NCBI RefSeq assembly: GCF_001904745.1
Contig: NZ_MRCD01000022.1
Span: 1 to 41,872, forward strand
DNA from: Calothrix sp. HK-06
GTDB lineage: Bacteria > Cyanobacteriota > Cyanobacteriia > Cyanobacteriales > Nostocaceae
DNA: 41,872 nt
Direction: 5' to 3'
The notes under the pieces are model-generated. The model did no database searches. It worked only from the letters and a program-made list of their open reading frames with translations, and was not told the origin of the DNA. The first letter of the stretch is position 1. Every line of letters starts with the position of its first letter. Of this stretch, positions 1 to 7,954 are shown one piece after another. The position numbers and the translations under genes were made by a program.

Positions 1-45
1 ACAATCAATATAAAATAAATAAAAATATAATGTCTTAACAACTTC

Positions 46-651
46 ATGAAAAATTATCGTTTCATATTTGCTATTAACGGTATATTTTTACTCCTAGTAG
101 TTCTATCTACAGTCTGTGCTAAATTATTAAATCTACCCACAGAAGGATTATTTTCTCCACCAGAAAGTCCCCAATATCCGACTGATGGATTATTTACATA
201 TACATTTCAATTATTATGTTGTATTCCACCAGTAGTTTGCGCTTTCAGTTTTGCCCTCTTAAAAAAGATTCGTCCAAAAAATCCCAACAATAATTTTATT
301 TTATATTCAGCCTTATTAATGTTAGGCTTCTTAATCAATGAAAAATATAGAATTCATATCACACTCGTCTATGCTGGTATCCCAAAGCTTACAACTATCA
401 CCATTTACGCTCTAATCGCCTTCTGCTACGGCAAAGCATTCTGGAAAATAATAAAATCAACACCTTATCCTTTACTCTTAACTAGCATTGTTCTATTATC
501 AATAGCTATTTTAATCGACTCACTACATCTAACAACCATTTCCACCTTCTCAGAAGGTATACCCAAGCTATTTAGTGGAATAAACGCCGCACTTTATTTC
601 TGGCTCATTTGTTACAAAGAAGTGATATACTCACTTTCCAAAAATACTTAA
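46..651 (+). CDS. Hypothetical multi-pass membrane protein
   Basis: I do not recognise this 201-residue protein. Hydrophobic stretches lie at about residues 6-25, 51-72, 83-98, 113-130, 141-160 and 174-195, so five or six membrane helices are likely. A polar, proline-rich segment (about 30-48, with the repeated element PTEGLF/PTDGLF) joins the first two. There are no obvious catalytic motifs. It starts with ATG, stands alone, and is followed by a palindromic intergenic repeat. Its base composition is A+T-rich and it contains no GGCGCC site. A small integral membrane protein of unknown role is the most that can be said. Confidence 0.7.
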   Translation: MKNYRFIFAINGIFLLLVVLSTVCAKLLNLPTEGLFSPPESPQYPTDGLFTYTFQLLCCIPPVVCAFSFALLKKIRPKNPNNNFILYSALLMLGFLINEKYRIHITLVYAGIPKLTTITIYALIAFCYGKAFWKIIKSTPYPLLLTSIVLLSIAILIDSLHLTTISTFSEGIPKLFSGINAALYFWLICYKEVIYSLSKNT

Positions 652-669
652 AAAAGGCACCACATCAAC

Positions 670-707
670 TGTAGGTTGGGTGAAGGCTTTGCGTAACCCA
701 ACCTACA
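670..707. repeat. Palindromic intergenic repeat (TGTAGGTTGGGT family)
   Basis: Perfect 12-bp arms (670-681 and 696-707) flank a 14-base loop. Related half-elements with the TAGGTTGG core occur near 21100 and at 21522-21543, so this is a dispersed repeat. Placed just after the first gene, it may also act as a transcription terminator. Confidence 0.7.
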
Positions 708-712
708 ACAAC

Positions 713-757
713 CTTAACCAGTACATAAACTTAAACATATCAGTATTTAAATTAACA
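713..757 (+). promoter_or_regulatory. Possible Pho-box-like cluster upstream of the phytase fusion
   Basis: CTTAACCA at 713-720 fits the cyanobacterial Pho-box half-site pattern PyTTAAPyPy(T/A). CATAAACT, 11 bp further on (724-731), matches 6 of 8 positions, and CTTAAACA (730-737) and ATTAACAG (751-758) are further approximate copies. The cluster lies about 190 bp before a gene encoding phosphate-releasing domains, so PhoB control would make sense. The 11-bp phasing is only partly kept and A+T-rich DNA yields TTAA often, so this is tentative. Confidence 0.25.
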
Positions 758-912
758 GCTTTTCAATGGTAGATACAGGAGTTAATAACCAAAGTAGTTC
801 AGATAGAAATATTTGGACAAAATACTACTTTAGACAGATTGATTTTTACAATTTATTTCCTATGTAACTCCTGATGGTTATAAACACTATCTATCACCTC
901 TAAAAAATATTT

Positions 913-3900
913 ATGGATTCATCCAATATTCGGTTTTCACAATTTAACGCTTCCCTCAACCGTAACAACGAAGGTGATTTAATACAAGATTTATCAACAC
1001 CCAATAATGCCCAAGCCAAAGCTGTTGCTGAAATCATCCAACGCAACAACCCCGACATCTTACTTATCAATGAATTTGACTACGTTGCTTCTGACCCGCT
1101 TGCACCAGTTAAACTGCTTCAAAATAATTATCTTTCGGTAAGCCAAAACGGCGCCACTCCAGTTAACTACCCTTACGTTTACATTGCCCCTTCCAACACT
1201 GGTATAGCTTCTGGGTTTGACCTCAATAATAACGGTAGCGTTGTCACTACACCAGGTGCCCCAGGATATGGTGATGATGCATACGGGTTTGGTAACTTCC
1301 CCGGTCAATTTGGCATGTTGCTGTTATCAAAATACCCTATAGATACAGCAAATATCCGCACTTTTCAAAACTTCTTGTGGAAGGATATGCCAAACTCTCT
1401 TCTTTCCACCATCGCAACTCCTGGTTCTTCCACACCTTGGTACTCTCCCGAAGAACAAGCAGCTTTGCGTCTTTCTTCAAAAAGTCATTGGGATATACCT
1501 ATCCAAATAAACGGTGAAACTGTTCACGCTTTAGTAAGTCATCCTACACCACCTACATTTGATGGTGCCGAAGACCGCAACGGCAAACGCAACCATGACG
1601 AAATTCGTTTTTGGTCAGATTATATCACCCCTGGTCAAGGTAACTATATATATGATGATGGCGGTAATAAAGGCGGTTTGAATGCAGGGTCACAATTTGT
1701 CATCATGGGAGATCAAAACGCTGACCCTAACGATGGCGATAGCTTTGATAATGCCATCCTACAAATTCTTAACAACCCGCGCGTTAACACTAATTTTATC
1801 CCTACCAGTGCAGGTGGACCACAACAAGCAGAATTACAAGGTGGCGCCAACCGTACACAAAAAGGCAACCCAGCTTTCGACACAGCAGATTTTTCTGATA
1901 CTGCTCCAGGAAATCTTCGCACCGACTACGTTTTGCCTTCGAGTAATCTCACTATAAATAATAGTGCAGTTTACTGGCCTCTCAACACAGACCCAGGATT
2001 CTCCGCAGTCGGTACATTTAACTCTAGCTTACCTGGAGGTTTTCCCAGTTCCGACCATCGTTTAGTATGGGCAGACCTTCAAGTTTCCCCTTCAACAAAT
2101 GGTGCAACAATTCCGAATATTGGTTTTGAGGGACAAACTATAATTCCTACAGACTTTATTCCTGACGGTGCCGCAGGTACAGTTAATGGTAAGCAAACAC
2201 CATTAGGTGGTTTATCGGGTGTTACCTACGATGCTGTTAATAACCGCTACTATGCTATTTCTGATGACCGTTCACAATTTGGTCCCGCGCGCTTCTATAC
2301 TTTTACAACCAACCCCAATACTATCTCTACTACTGGCACCACTTTTACAAACGCAACGCCTATCAAAGATGCTAGCGGTAACTTCTACGCAGAATTAAGT
2401 CTTGACCCAGAAGGTATTGCCCTTACTAACAAAGATACAGTTTTCATTTCCTCAGAAGGAGAAGTCAACCCAAGTGCAGGACGTGTAACTAACCCGTTTG
2501 TTAACGAATACTCTTTAACCACAGGACAGTTTATTCGGTCACTGCCAGTACCTAAAAAATTCCTTCCCGTCGTCCAAGATACAAACAATAACGGTAACAT
2601 TGATGCGGGTGATACTCAAACAGCAGGTGTTCGCAACAACTTAGCGTTTGAAAGTTTAACTATTACCCCAGACCAAAAATTCCTGTACACTGCTACCGAA
2701 AACGCATTGTTCCAAGATGGTGCTGTTGCTACAACTACTAATGGAACTCGTTCACGCATTATTCAATACAACCTCGTCACCGGGCAACCTGAAAAAGAAT
2801 ACTTATATAATACCGAAGCTGTAGCGGCACCCTCAAATCCAACCACAGCATTTAATACCAATGGCTTAGTAGATTTACTAGCATTGGATAATCGTGGTAC
2901 ATTACTTGCCTTGGAACGTTCCTTCTCGACAGGCGCTCCAGGTACAGGTAATACTATTAAACTGTACGAAATCACTCTGCAAGGTGCCAATGACATTAGT
3001 ACAATTGATTCGCTAGATAATCTGAGCAGTGATAAACTAGCAGCAATAAAACCTGTTGAAAAACGCTTGCTATTAAACCTTGATGACCTCAAGTTACCTA
3101 CTGGACTCGATAACGTTGAAGGTTTGGCATTTGGTGAAAAACTTGCCGACGGGCGCCAATCTATTGTATTAGTTAGCGATAATAACTTTAGTGGTACACA
3201 ATTTACCCAAGTTTTAGCATTAGGCGCCGACTTAGTACCCACTGTTATCCCAACCGTCGAAACTCGTCCTGACTTAATAGATGATTCAAATTTACCATTT
3301 AGCCAGCGCGCGGATGCTGATGACCCTGCCATCTACGTAAATTCCACAGATAGTCAAAAAAGCTTGGTGCTTACAAGCGTTAAAAATGGAGGTCTACGAG
3401 TTTATGATTTATCTGGAAATTTACTACAAGAAATAAATCCAGGCAATATCCGGTACAACAACGTAGACTTACAGTATGGCTTTAAGTTAGGTGATAAATC
3501 TGTAGATATAGCCGTTGCTTCTGACCGCAATAACGACAAATTAGTTATTTTCCAAATTGACCCCAACGCTACTACACCAGGTCAATATCTAAAAGATATT
3601 ACCGATAGCAGTATAGGTACTTTATTCCAAGCAGAACCCTTTGAGGCGCCATACTCAGCATCTACACGAAGTGCATATGGTTTAGCTTTATATCGCAGTC
3701 CTAAAACTGATGATTATTACGCCTTTGTTAACCGCAGAACAACTGGAGATGTTGCTCAGTATAAACTAATTGATAAAGGTAACGGCAAAATAGGCGCCGA
3801 GAGAGTAAGAGAATTTACTTTACCTTCACCAACAGGTGAACGTTCTCCCCAAACCGAGGGTATGGTAGCAGACCAAGAACTTGGCTATCTATATATCGGG

Positions 3901-4968
3901 CAAGAAGATGTTGGTATTTGGAAGTTCCAGGCAGAACCAGATGGTGGTAAAACTGGTACTTTAGTCGATAAAGTTAAAGCTTTAGGTGGTGAACGTCTCA
4001 CCGATGATGTTGAAGGATTAACTATTTACTACAGTAAAGATGGAACTGGTTATTTATTAGTATCCAGCCAAGGAGATAATACCTTTGCAGCTTACACCCG
4101 TGAAGGTAATAATGGCTTCTTGGGTAGATTTGCTGTTGGTAACAATGGGGCAATAGATAGCGTCCAAGAATCTGACGGCGCCGATGTTATTAATGTACCA
4201 TTAGGTCCCGACTTCCCATTTGGTTTGTTTGTCACCCAAGATGGAAATAACCTACCTGCAAAAATAGTTGACGGTGAAAACGTTAGCTCTAACTTTAAAT
4301 TTGTACCTTGGGAAAATATTGCTAATGCATTGCCTGGTGGATTAAAAATTGACACAACAAGTTATGACCCCCGTCCATCTGGTATTCGTGGCACAAATGC
4401 TGATGATACTTTATTCGGCGCCAATAACGACGATAAAATCTATGGCTTTGGTGGCAACAACACTATTTATGGGGGTGAAGGTAATAACTGGATATTTGCT
4501 GGCAACGGTAATAATAACCTTTATGCAGGCGCCGGAAACGATTACTTCAATGCAGGCAACGGCAATAATACCTTCTATGCAGGAGAAGGCAACAACAGTG
4601 TTTTTGCTGGTAACGGAAATAATGTTGTATACACAGGCGCCGGAAATGATTTTATTAGCTTAGGCAGCGGTAACAACCTAATATATGCAGGAGAAGGAAA
4701 TAACTCCATAACTTCTTCGGGAATAGACACCATCTACACAGGTAGCGGTAAAGACACCTTCAAACTCGATAAAGGTACAGGTGAAGCTACTATATACGGA
4801 TTTGGCGCCAGTGACACAATTAGTTTAGGCAGTGGCTTTAAATTTAATGACATAACCATCAGTCAATTAGGTGGAGACACACAACTTCGCATTACCAGCA
4901 GTAACGACTTACTCGCAACACTAAAATGGGTACAGTCCAACACAATTAATAGCATAACTTTCACATAG
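913..4968 (+). CDS. EEP nuclease/phosphatase - esterase-like - phytase - RTX-like fusion
   Basis: A 1351-residue multidomain protein, probably secreted, that likely releases phosphate from organic phosphates. Residues 1-390 form an endonuclease/exonuclease/phosphatase fold: N12, E54 (INEFDY), H210, D267/N269 (GDQNADP), a late RTDYVLP and D381-H382. Residues about 405-780 match the esterase-like domain often found beside phytases (GLSGVTYD, ISDDRSQFG, NLAFESLTITPD). Residues about 785-1140 match a beta-propeller 3-phytase (RADADDPAIYV, NNVDLQYGF, DDVEGLTIYY, SSQGDNTFAAY, NFKFVPWENIA). Residues 1157-1290 are nine-residue repeats like RTX calcium repeats, but most carry GNN in place of GND. There is no N-terminal signal peptide, which with the RTX-like tail suggests type I secretion. 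It contains 11 GGCGCC sites. Domain identities are by motif; substrate specificity is inferred. Confidence 0.85.
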   Translation: MDSSNIRFSQFNASLNRNNEGDLIQDLSTPNNAQAKAVAEIIQRNNPDILLINEFDYVASDPLAPVKLLQNNYLSVSQNGATPVNYPYVYIAPSNTGIASGFDLNNNGSVVTTPGAPGYGDDAYGFGNFPGQFGMLLLSKYPIDTANIRTFQNFLWKDMPNSLLSTIATPGSSTPWYSPEEQAALRLSSKSHWDIPIQINGETVHALVSHPTPPTFDGAEDRNGKRNHDEIRFWSDYITPGQGNYIYDDGGNKGGLNAGSQFVIMGDQNADPNDGDSFDNAILQILNNPRVNTNFIPTSAGGPQQAELQGGANRTQKGNPAFDTADFSDTAPGNLRTDYVLPSSNLTINNSAVYWPLNTDPGFSAVGTFNSSLPGGFPSSDHRLVWADLQVSPSTNGATIPNIGFEGQTIIPTDFIPDGAAGTVNGKQTPLGGLSGVTYDAVNNRYYAISDDRSQFGPARFYTFTTNPNTISTTGTTFTNATPIKDASGNFYAELSLDPEGIALTNKDTVFISSEGEVNPSAGRVTNPFVNEYSLTTGQFIRSLPVPKKFLPVVQDTNNNGNIDAGDTQTAGVRNNLAFESLTITPDQKFLYTATENALFQDGAVATTTNGTRSRIIQYNLVTGQPEKEYLYNTEAVAAPSNPTTAFNTNGLVDLLALDNRGTLLALERSFSTGAPGTGNTIKLYEITLQGANDISTIDSLDNLSSDKLAAIKPVEKRLLLNLDDLKLPTGLDNVEGLAFGEKLADGRQSIVLVSDNNFSGTQFTQVLALGADLVPTVIPTVETRPDLIDDSNLPFSQRADADDPAIYVNSTDSQKSLVLTSVKNGGLRVYDLSGNLLQEINPGNIRYNNVDLQYGFKLGDKSVDIAVASDRNNDKLVIFQIDPNATTPGQYLKDITDSSIGTLFQAEPFEAPYSASTRSAYGLALYRSPKTDDYYAFVNRRTTGDVAQYKLIDKGNGKIGAERVREFTLPSPTGERSPQTEGMVADQELGYLYIGQEDVGIWKFQAEPDGGKTGTLVDKVKALGGERLTDDVEGLTIYYSKDGTGYLLVSSQGDNTFAAYTREGNNGFLGRFAVGNNGAIDSVQESDGADVINVPLGPDFPFGLFVTQDGNNLPAKIVDGENVSSNFKFVPWENIANALPGGLKIDTTSYDPRPSGIRGTNADDTLFGANNDDKIYGFGGNNTIYGGEGNNWIFAGNGNNNLYAGAGNDYFNAGNGNNTFYAGEGNNSVFAGNGNNVVYTGAGNDFISLGSGNNLIYAGEGNNSITSSGIDTIYTGSGKDTFKLDKGTGEATIYGFGASDTISLGSGFKFNDITISQLGGDTQLRITSSNDLLATLKWVQSNTINSITFT

Positions 4969-4987
4969 TATTCTACGTTTCACTATG

Positions 4988-5020
4988 TAGCACAGGTTTT
5001 TTACCTGTGCTATTTTGTTT
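4988..5020 (+). terminator. Rho-independent terminator after the phytase fusion
   Basis: Ten-bp perfect arms TAGCACAGGT (4988-4997) and ACCTGTGCTA (5003-5012) enclose a five-T loop. A T-rich run (5013-5020) follows. It lies 20 bp after the stop codon. Confidence 0.8.
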
Positions 5021-5238
5021 ATGTCTTACTGATGCGTTATAAAGTATTATTTTTTACTCATTAGTCACCAAGATTAAGTTATATCAACCTGATTCTAAGA
5101 ACGCTAAAATTTATTATTATAATTACATCAATCTTTAGGATTAATTTTTGTCGGGTGCTGCACATACGTGATGATATTTAACAATAAATATATTTAAATA
5201 TCTAAAACGTTCCACTTTCTTGACAAAGAAGATAAAAT

Positions 5239-7749
5239 ATGCAAGTTAGTATTAAGCAAGAATCATTACAACATAGCATTTTGCGTCTAATTGGAAAAAC
5301 AGACGATTTAGAAGAGATTTTGACGGCAACAGTAAGAGAGCTTCGTTCATTTTTGGCAACTGATAGAGTTAAAATTTATAAATTTCATCCAGATGGTAGC
5401 GGTCAAGTCATTGCAGAATCTATAGACGATAGTAAGTTGCCTTCACTACTTGGGCTGAATTTTCCAGCAGATGATATTCCACCGGAAGCTAGAGAGCTAT
5501 TTATTAAATTACAGGTGTGTTCAATAGTAAATGTCGATACGAAGGTTATTGGTCATAGTTCGCCATCTGACCCCGAAAATACTGAATTTTTGGCATCTGC
5601 TATTCATTATCGTCCTGTAGACCCTTGCCATGTTGAATATTTAACAGCAATGGGGGTTAAGTCTTCTGTTGTAGTGCCAATAATGCATGGCGAACATTTT
5701 TGGGGGTTGTTGGTATCTCACCATGCAATGGCTCGTTCTGTTTCAGAGTCAGAAATAGAAGCCCTACAGATGGTTGTTGCTAACTTGTCACTTGCAATTT
5801 CGCGCAATTTGCTAGTCTTACAATTACGTGAAAAAGAGGCAAGAGAAGTTATAAGTCAAAAAATTTCCATGATTCTCGAAGAGCAAGTTAGCAGAAATTA
5901 TTATAAAGCATTAACAGAAATGGTTGTTGCCTTTAATGGTTCTGGAGGTAGACTTTGCTTGCAAAATGAATATGTGCAATTTTCAGATGCTTCTGTTAAA
6001 AGTTTTGCAGATTCTTTAATAGCAGGAAACGAAGAAATAAAGGTGTATGTTTATGGTGAGCAACCCATAATACCAAACCAGGCAAAGTATCAATTAATGG
6101 AGCAATATCATGTCTGGCACTCACATTACGAGTCTGGTAAATGGGATGTTTGGGCAATAACAGATATTTATAAAGTTCCTGAGTTGCGGACTCTACAAGT
6201 TACGTTTCGACCAACTAAAATTCGTAGCATTTTGATGATACCATTGCACTATCGTCAAAAGTTGTTAGGATATTTAAGTATTTTTAGCGATGAATTGGAA
6301 ACAGTAACGCATTGGGCAGGAGAATTTGACCCAGATGAACGACAATTTTATCCTCGTCAATCGTTTCAAGTTTGGCAAGAGTCAAAAAAAGCACAACCAA
6401 GGTTATGGAAAGTCGAGGAAATTGAATTAGCGAAAGAGTTGGGTCAAAAATTTGCTTTGGCAATCTATGAAAATCAAATATACCAACAAATAGAGCAAAT
6501 CAATCCTAGCTTGAGCGCTTCAGTGCAAGCAGACCGACTGAAGTTAGAACAACAGCATCAACAACAAGCACTTTTGGAGGTGGTTACCAAAATTCGCGAC
6601 TCTCTCGACCTGGAGACAATTTTTCAAACGACTACCAAAGAGGTTTGCCAATTAATACAAGCAGACCGCGTTAGCGTTTATCGTTTTGATGCAGATTGGG
6701 GTGGAGAATTTGTGGGTGATTTTGAAGCGATTAGTCCAGAATGGTCAAATTCATCTAAATTAGGTGTCGGTACTATTTGGAATGATACTTATTTGCAACA
6801 AACCCAAGGTGGACGTTACCGTGCAAACGAAACATTTGTAGCAAATGACATCTATCAAATGGGGTTTGTAAACTGCCATGTTGAGCTTTTGCAACACTTT
6901 CAAATTAGAGCGTTTGCAATAGCACCGATTTTTGTCCAACAGAAACTCTGGGGTTTGCTAGCAGCTTACCAACACTTACAACCTCGTAATTGGCATGTAT
7001 CTGATACTCAGTTTTTAACTCAAACAGCAGCGCAACTAGGGGTTGCATTGCAACAAGCAGAGTTACTAGCACAAACAAAACAACAAACAATTGAGTTACA
7101 AAAAGCAGCAAAACAACAGCAATTATTGTTTGATGTTGTAAGTAAAATTCGCGAATCCCTTGATATAGAATCTATTTTTCAGGCAACTACTAAAGGACTT
7201 TGCCAATTACTACAAACCGAACGTGTTAGCGTTTATCATTTTCACTCAGATTGGGGTGGTCACTTTGTTGCAGATTTTGGAGCAGTGAGTCCAGAATGCT
7301 CAAATACATCCAAACTAGGTGTCGGTACTATTTGGAATGATACTTATTTGCAACAAACCCAAGGTGGACGCTACCGTGCAAACGAAACATTTGTGGTAAA
7401 TGACATTTATCAAATGGGATTTGCTGACTGTCATATCGAAATTTTAGAGCAGTTTCAGATTAAAGCATTTGCAATTGCACCCATTTTTGTCCAACAGAAA
7501 CTCTGGGGTTTGCTAGCAGCTTACCAACACTCGCAACCTCGTCATTGGCATGTATCTGATATTCAGTTTTTAATTCAAACAGCAGCGCAACTGGGGGTAG
7601 CACTGCAACAAGCTCAGTTACTCGTAACAACAAAACAGCAAGCGATTGACTTGCAAAAAGTAGTAAATGAGTTAACCACATCTGAAGAACAAAAACAATT
7701 TTTGTTTAGAATTATTCACAAAATGCGCCAATCTTTAGAAATACTCTAG
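5239..7749 (+). CDS. Multi-GAF bilin-type photoreceptor, truncated, no output domain
   Basis: An 836-residue protein built of GAF domains. GAF1 (about 8-200) has phytochrome/cyanobacteriochrome signatures: FPADDIPPEAR (75-85) and DPC130-H131-VEYL, where C130 is at the canonical bilin-attachment site. GAF2 (about 215-430) is divergent and lacks that cysteine. GAF3 and GAF4 (about 445-625 and 630-810) are near-identical copies 185 residues apart, each with DWGG, a conserved GVGTIWNDTYLQQTQGGRY block and a CH pair (C546, C731). After GAF4 the sequence starts the same helix again (KQFLFRIIHKMRQSLEIL) and meets TAG. No histidine kinase, GGDEF or methyl-accepting domain follows, and the frame stops again within three codons. 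It therefore looks like a photoreceptor that lost its C-terminal signalling part, or a partner protein acting by dimerisation. No GGCGCC sites fall inside. The 3' neighbour is on the other strand. Confidence 0.8.
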   Translation: MQVSIKQESLQHSILRLIGKTDDLEEILTATVRELRSFLATDRVKIYKFHPDGSGQVIAESIDDSKLPSLLGLNFPADDIPPEARELFIKLQVCSIVNVDTKVIGHSSPSDPENTEFLASAIHYRPVDPCHVEYLTAMGVKSSVVVPIMHGEHFWGLLVSHHAMARSVSESEIEALQMVVANLSLAISRNLLVLQLREKEAREVISQKISMILEEQVSRNYYKALTEMVVAFNGSGGRLCLQNEYVQFSDASVKSFADSLIAGNEEIKVYVYGEQPIIPNQAKYQLMEQYHVWHSHYESGKWDVWAITDIYKVPELRTLQVTFRPTKIRSILMIPLHYRQKLLGYLSIFSDELETVTHWAGEFDPDERQFYPRQSFQVWQESKKAQPRLWKVEEIELAKELGQKFALAIYENQIYQQIEQINPSLSASVQADRLKLEQQHQQQALLEVVTKIRDSLDLETIFQTTTKEVCQLIQADRVSVYRFDADWGGEFVGDFEAISPEWSNSSKLGVGTIWNDTYLQQTQGGRYRANETFVANDIYQMGFVNCHVELLQHFQIRAFAIAPIFVQQKLWGLLAAYQHLQPRNWHVSDTQFLTQTAAQLGVALQQAELLAQTKQQTIELQKAAKQQQLLFDVVSKIRESLDIESIFQATTKGLCQLLQTERVSVYHFHSDWGGHFVADFGAVSPECSNTSKLGVGTIWNDTYLQQTQGGRYRANETFVVNDIYQMGFADCHIEILEQFQIKAFAIAPIFVQQKLWGLLAAYQHSQPRHWHVSDIQFLIQTAAQLGVALQQAQLLVTTKQQAIDLQKVVNELTTSEEQKQFLFRIIHKMRQSLEIL
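6553..7662 (+). repeat. Tandem 555-bp duplication encoding GAF3 and GAF4
   Basis: Matching blocks recur exactly 555 bp (185 codons) apart, for example the GGTGTCGG sequence at 6763 and 7318 and the CH codon pair at 6874 and 7429. Stretches of 50 or more bases are nearly identical, while the first part of each unit has diverged. A third unit begins near 7690 and is cut off by the stop codon. Unit edges are approximate. Confidence 0.85.
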
Positions 7750-7776
7750 CATGTGTAAAGCTTACCTTAATTGTAG

Positions 7777-7794
7777 GGTGGGGCACTGCCCACC
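7777..7794. repeat. Short GC-rich hairpin repeat
   Basis: GGTGGG (7777-7782) and CCCACC (7789-7794) flank a six-base loop. It lies between the convergent GAF and DUF3352 genes, where it could help end transcription. It resembles the other GTGGG...GCCC intergenic elements near 12.75, 39.18 and 41.6 kb. Confidence 0.5.
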
Positions 7795-7825
7795 TTACCT
7801 TTAAAAGCAGCGCAGTACATTCCGG

Positions 7826-7954
7826 TCAGTTTGCTTGTTCAGGCGCCTTCATTGTCTCAGTATTTTCAGTAGTTTTGCTTGGTTCTTGTGTTGGCGCCGC
7901 TTCTGTATTTGGTTGAGTTTCTAAAGTTCTAGCCCTGTGCAGTCTGGTGTAAAC
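7826..7954 (-). other. In-frame coding-like extension beyond the DUF3352 stop
   Basis: After the TAA of the DUF3352 gene (7955-7957) the same frame stays open for 42 codons to a TGA at 7826-7828. It reads a low-complexity P/E/T-rich tail (LETQPNTEAAPTQEPSKTTE and onward). Two GGCGCC sites lie in it (7842, 7893), which is more like coding than spacer DNA here. It may be a former C-terminal tail cut off by a point mutation. Confidence 0.4.

Noticed and set aside
1682-1957. Open frames inside the phytase fusion on both strands
   Set aside because: They are shadows of a gene with continuous domain similarity; none has its own motifs.
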